Assembly: GCA_002471805.1 (NCBI GenBank)
Contig: DKQR01000140.1
Coordinates: forward strand, 1 to 9,648
Length of the DNA stretch: 9,648 bases
From: Fidelibacterota bacterium UBA7303
Lineage (GTDB): Bacteria; Fidelibacterota; Marinisomatia; Marinisomatales; UBA1611
Reading direction: 5' to 3'
Of the stretch, positions 7,728 to 9,648 are shown one piece after another (positions within the stretch are counted from its first letter, which is position 1; every line of letters starts with the position of its first letter). The notes beneath the pieces were generated by a model. That model saw only the letters and a list, made by a program, of their open reading frames with translations, made no database searches and was not told the origin of the DNA. A program made the translations under genes and the position numbers.

Positions 7728-7790
7728 AAGAAGAATATTGACGAACGACAAATGATTTGTGAAATTCCACAGTCGTATAACACAACATCA

Positions 7791-7808
7791 CTATAGTTTA
7801 AACCATAG
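7791..7808. repeat. Near-perfect 18-base palindrome just before a start codon
   Basis: CTATAGTTTAAACCATAG is symmetrical around the centre GTTTAAAC except for one A/C mismatch pair. It ends one base before the ATG at 7810. It could be an operator for a dimeric regulator or an RNA hairpin that covers the translation start; chance cannot be excluded. Confidence 0.5.
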
Positions 7809-7809
7809 A

Positions 7810-8136
7810 ATGAGTATTGATTTCAGCAGCCAGGAAGACAGACTGAGTTATCTTAATGAAAAACTGGATGATGTTCTGGTGGGTATAAATGCCGTGTATG
7901 GCTCAATACTTACCGATGAACTTATCACCCGTATGGAAAGGACCGTCATTGACTTCAATGATGAGATTGCCGCTGTCATGGGTGATATCAAAGATAACGC
8001 TGATAAAAAGAACCAGTTGCTCCACGACATCATTGAAGGCAATGTTACCGTCTCTGATACTTCAGAGGATAGTTCAGCTCCTACCGCTGATACCGATGGA
8101 TTAAGTGCCTGGGAAAAGAAGTTAGAAGGCCTGTAG
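7810..8136 (+). CDS. Small helical protein of unknown function
   Basis: This is a 108-residue protein from the ATG at 7810; I do not recognise its family. An in-frame GTG at 7759 would add 17 residues (His/Ser-rich), but those look unlike a natural N-terminus and would be translated through the palindrome at 7791-7808, so I prefer the ATG. Neither start has a clear Shine-Dalgarno. Residues about 8-78 are predicted by eye to be mostly helical and amphipathic, with charged and hydrophobic residues alternating (RLSYLNEKLDDVLVGINAVY, then LITRMERTVIDFNDEIAAVM), which suggests self-association or coiled coil. Residues 79-97 are a Ser/Thr/Asp-rich, probably disordered linker. A short terminal helix WEKKLEGL follows. 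There is no signal peptide or membrane segment, so it should be cytoplasmic. The next gene begins 27 bases later. Confidence 0.65.
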   Translation: MSIDFSSQEDRLSYLNEKLDDVLVGINAVYGSILTDELITRMERTVIDFNDEIAAVMGDIKDNADKKNQLLHDIIEGNVTVSDTSEDSSAPTADTDGLSAWEKKLEGL

Positions 8137-8151
8137 GTAATAACACAGTTC

Positions 8152-8156
8152 AGGAG
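8152..8156 (+). promoter_or_regulatory. Shine-Dalgarno site deciding the start at 8164
   Basis: AGGAG lies seven bases before the ATG at 8164. A second ATG at 8160 in another frame is only three bases away and stops after four codons, so the ATG at 8164 is the real start. Confidence 0.75.
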
Positions 8157-8163
8157 TACATGG

Positions 8164-8679
8164 ATGACAGGTAAAGATAAATTTGTTTTTCTCATTCTAG
8201 CTCTGCTCACAGCAGGTGCAATATTTCTTAAAATGGAATCTGATAAAATAAACATCAGAATGGATGAGTTGAACCAGGCTGATGTTCAGCATGTGAATAA
8301 AATCAATGATGAATTTGCGGACAGTTTAAGAGTGTATAATCTCAGGTTCATCGGCCGGGGGAAACACCTTAGGCAAGCACAAAAGGATATTATTGCTAAT
8401 ACTGATTTAATTACCAAAAATACAGATTCCCTCGCATCCCTGATCGATGACGTCAGTTATACTCTAGATAATTTCATTCGCAACACTGAAAAGGACTTTC
8501 GTGAGGTCCGGGATGATATTGATGATCTTGGCATAGAACTGCGGGGAAATATCAAACGTCTCAAGCGCAATTTGTCTGACCTGCAGGATAGAGTTACCAC
8601 CGTAGATAAAAGACTAAAAGAAATAGAAGACCTGGCATTGATCCAAAAGGAGAAAGCAGAGGCAGCGGAGGAGGAATAG
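8164..8679 (+). CDS. Membrane-anchored coiled-coil protein of unknown function
   Basis: The 171-residue protein has a short positively charged N-terminus (MTGKDK), one hydrophobic membrane segment (about 7-22, FVFLILALLTAGAIFL) and then an almost entirely helical, highly charged tail. Residues about 25-60 and 68-165 show heptad-like spacing of Leu/Ile/Val, e.g. IDDLGIELRGNIKRLKRNL, ending in an Ala/Glu-rich tip (EKAEAAEEE). This is the layout of a signal-anchored protein with a long periplasmic coiled coil, although a cytoplasmic tail cannot be excluded. I cannot assign a family; similar shapes occur in unrelated envelope spacers and cell-division proteins. It has a good ribosome site (AGGAG at 8152), lies 27 bases after the helical-protein gene, and is the last gene before the terminator. 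Confidence 0.75.
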   Translation: MTGKDKFVFLILALLTAGAIFLKMESDKINIRMDELNQADVQHVNKINDEFADSLRVYNLRFIGRGKHLRQAQKDIIANTDLITKNTDSLASLIDDVSYTLDNFIRNTEKDFREVRDDIDDLGIELRGNIKRLKRNLSDLQDRVTTVDKRLKEIEDLALIQKEKAEAAEEE

Positions 8680-8703
8680 GGATTTCCTGCGTTGGAAAAT
8701 ATT

Positions 8704-8731
8704 TTTTCAATAAAAAGAGCCGTTTTATGAT
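8704..8731 (+). promoter_or_regulatory. Candidate promoter of the potassium channel gene
   Basis: TTTTCA (8704-8709) and TATGAT (8726-8731) are separated by 16 bases and match the sigma-70 -35 and -10 boxes at four and five of six positions. The -10 box lies in the loop of the terminator hairpin, and transcription would start near 8738, about 36 bases before the channel ATG. The region is AT-rich, so chance matches are likely. Confidence 0.3.
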
Positions 8732-8748
8732 AACAGACGGCTCTTTTT
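8712..8748 (+). terminator. Intrinsic (rho-independent) terminator
   Basis: A perfect 12-base-pair stem (AAAAAGAGCCGT at 8712-8723 against ACGGCTCTTTTT at 8737-8748) encloses a 13-base loop, with a GC-rich core and a T-run on the right arm continuing to 8749. It lies 32 bases after the stop of the coiled-coil gene and closes the comEC-to-8679 gene train. The A-run on the left arm would also allow it to act on the other strand. Confidence 0.93.
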
Positions 8749-8773
8749 TATTTAGCGCTTTCCAGTTCTCCTA

Positions 8774-9648
8774 ATGGCTGGAAAAAAAATATATATTTTC
8801 ATTTATTTTTTCCTCCTTTTATTTATCGGTTCCTACGGTTTTTATATTATTGGCCAACCTGACTGGACGGTAATTGACAGTATTTACATGACCATAATTA
8901 CCCTTGCTACTGTCGGATACGGGGAAGTGCAGCCATTGGGAGAAAGTGGAAAAATATGGGCAATCCTTGTCATTATATTTGGTGTCAGCGGGATCGGTAT
9001 CCTGTTTACAACACTGCGGGAAGAAATAATGCAAATTGATCAGTATAAAAAGAGAAAAATAATGAAAAAGATATCAAAATTTAAAAATCACTTAATTATC
9101 TGTGGATATGGCAGGATGGGAGCGGTAATTGCCAGCGAATTAGCTGAAAAAGATCTTTATTTTATTATTATTGAACAAAATGTTGATAAAATAGAAGTTA
9201 TACGGCAAAAAGGTATGTATTGTATTCATGGAGATGTTACCAAAGAAGAAACGTTGCAAGCTGCCAGGATCGAACACGCCAAGGGTGCCGCTGTCGTGCT
9301 GGACACTGATCAGGACAATTTATTCGTTACCATGTCTATAAGAACCTACAATCCCGATTTATTTTTATTAAGCAGATGCGCTGTGGAAGACAATAAAGAG
9401 AAACTGATCAGAGCAGGTGCAGATAAAGTGGTCAACCCTTATACAGCAGGCGGCCACAGGATGGCAGAAATGCTGACTAAACCCCAGGTGGAGGATTCCG
9501 TATCCATTACAACACCAAAATATGATAATATCGATCTTAGTGTGGATGAAATATCCTTGGAACATTTGGTAAAATTTGACGGTGTTAAAATCAAGGACAC
9601 CAAATTGAGGGAAGAATTTAATGTTTTGATTGTTGGCATCATTAATGA
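8774..9648 (+). CDS. Two-transmembrane potassium channel with RCK (TrkA-N/TrkA-C) domain (3'-truncated by window edge)
   Basis: The frame is open from the ATG at 8774 to the window end, giving 291 whole codons. Residues 6-27 and about 60-80 are the two membrane helices. Between them a pore helix leads to the selectivity filter TVGYGE (Thr46-Gly50), the signature of K+ channels. A linker (82-104) with many Lys/Arg is followed by an RCK N-lobe. It has a Rossmann glycine motif GYGRMG (111-116), an acidic residue at the end of strand two (Glu134) and HGDVTKEE (152-159), which usually bind NAD(H) or other ligands. A start of the TrkA-C lobe (about 243 on) is cut by the edge. The layout is that of MthK-type ligand-gated channels of the inner membrane; ligand and gating are unknown. 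No Shine-Dalgarno precedes the ATG. It follows a strong terminator, so it is transcribed separately from the comEC train. Confidence 0.93.
   Translation, partial: MAGKKIYIFIYFFLLLFIGSYGFYIIGQPDWTVIDSIYMTIITLATVGYGEVQPLGESGKIWAILVIIFGVSGIGILFTTLREEIMQIDQYKKRKIMKKISKFKNHLIICGYGRMGAVIASELAEKDLYFIIIEQNVDKIEVIRQKGMYCIHGDVTKEETLQAARIEHAKGAAVVLDTDQDNLFVTMSIRTYNPDLFLLSRCAVEDNKEKLIRAGADKVVNPYTAGGHRMAEMLTKPQVEDSVSITTPKYDNIDLSVDEISLEHLVKFDGVKIKDTKLREEFNVLIVGIIN

Noticed and set aside
7738..7781. TTGACG (7738) and TATAAC (7776) as a promoter for the helical-protein gene
   Set aside because: The spacing of 32 bases is far too long for a -35/-10 pair.
8160..8174. Tiny frame ATG-GAT-GAC-AGG-TAA overlapping the start of the coiled-coil gene
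   Set aside because: Only four residues; its ATG is three bases from AGGAG, while the ATG at 8164 has proper spacing.
7848..8255. Minus-strand open frame of 135 codons
   Set aside because: It is Ser-rich and opposite two plus-strand genes, one with a clear ribosome site; a minus-strand gene here would also break the gene train.
8692..8710. AT-rich near-palindrome TTGGAAAATATTTTTTCAA before the terminator
   Set aside because: The symmetry comes mostly from A and T runs and is expected by chance; the real terminator stem lies just after it.

Overview
The window looks like an ordinary chromosomal stretch from a Gram-negative-type, moderately AT-rich bacterium. Several features fit an uncultivated lineage of the FCB superphylum (something like Marinimicrobia/SAR406): a signal peptidase I with a long insertion, several genes with AT-rich leaders and no clear Shine-Dalgarno sequence, and small envelope-type proteins I do not recognise. 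This placement is an inference and I hold it loosely. There is no rRNA, tRNA, CRISPR array, insertion sequence or phage gene.

Left part (1-2822). The 3' end of a plus-strand gene for a PDZ-domain protein with an NTF2/SnoaL-like tail enters from the left edge. It overlaps, tail to tail by 8 bases, a minus-strand pair: an AGCS-type sodium:alanine/glycine symporter gene, followed by an inositol monophosphatase (SuhB family) gene whose start lies 17 bases inside the symporter gene. These two are probably co-transcribed leftward.

Middle part (2823-8750). An 87-base divergent intergenic region separates the symporter gene from a rightward gene train: comEC (DNA-uptake channel with a C-terminal metallo-beta-lactamase domain), a fused RNase HII-YraN gene, lepB (signal peptidase I), and three small genes of unknown function. 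The three encode a protein with an N-terminal signal or membrane segment, a helical soluble protein, and a membrane-anchored coiled-coil protein. The train ends at a strong intrinsic terminator (8712-8748). ComEC, RNase HII and the nuclease-fold YraN domain all act on nucleic acids, while LepB and the small proteins point to the envelope, so the train is a mixed housekeeping operon rather than one dedicated machine.

Right part (8751-9648). A separate gene for a two-transmembrane potassium channel with a cytoplasmic RCK (TrkA-N/TrkA-C) module runs off the right edge. A plausible promoter for it is nested in the terminator hairpin.

I find no convincing new defence or mobile system. The points most worth a second look are the RNase HII-YraN fusion, the unrecognised three-gene envelope-like tail of the lepB operon, the near-perfect 18-base palindrome just before the second of those genes, and the PDZ plus NTF2-like architecture at the left edge.
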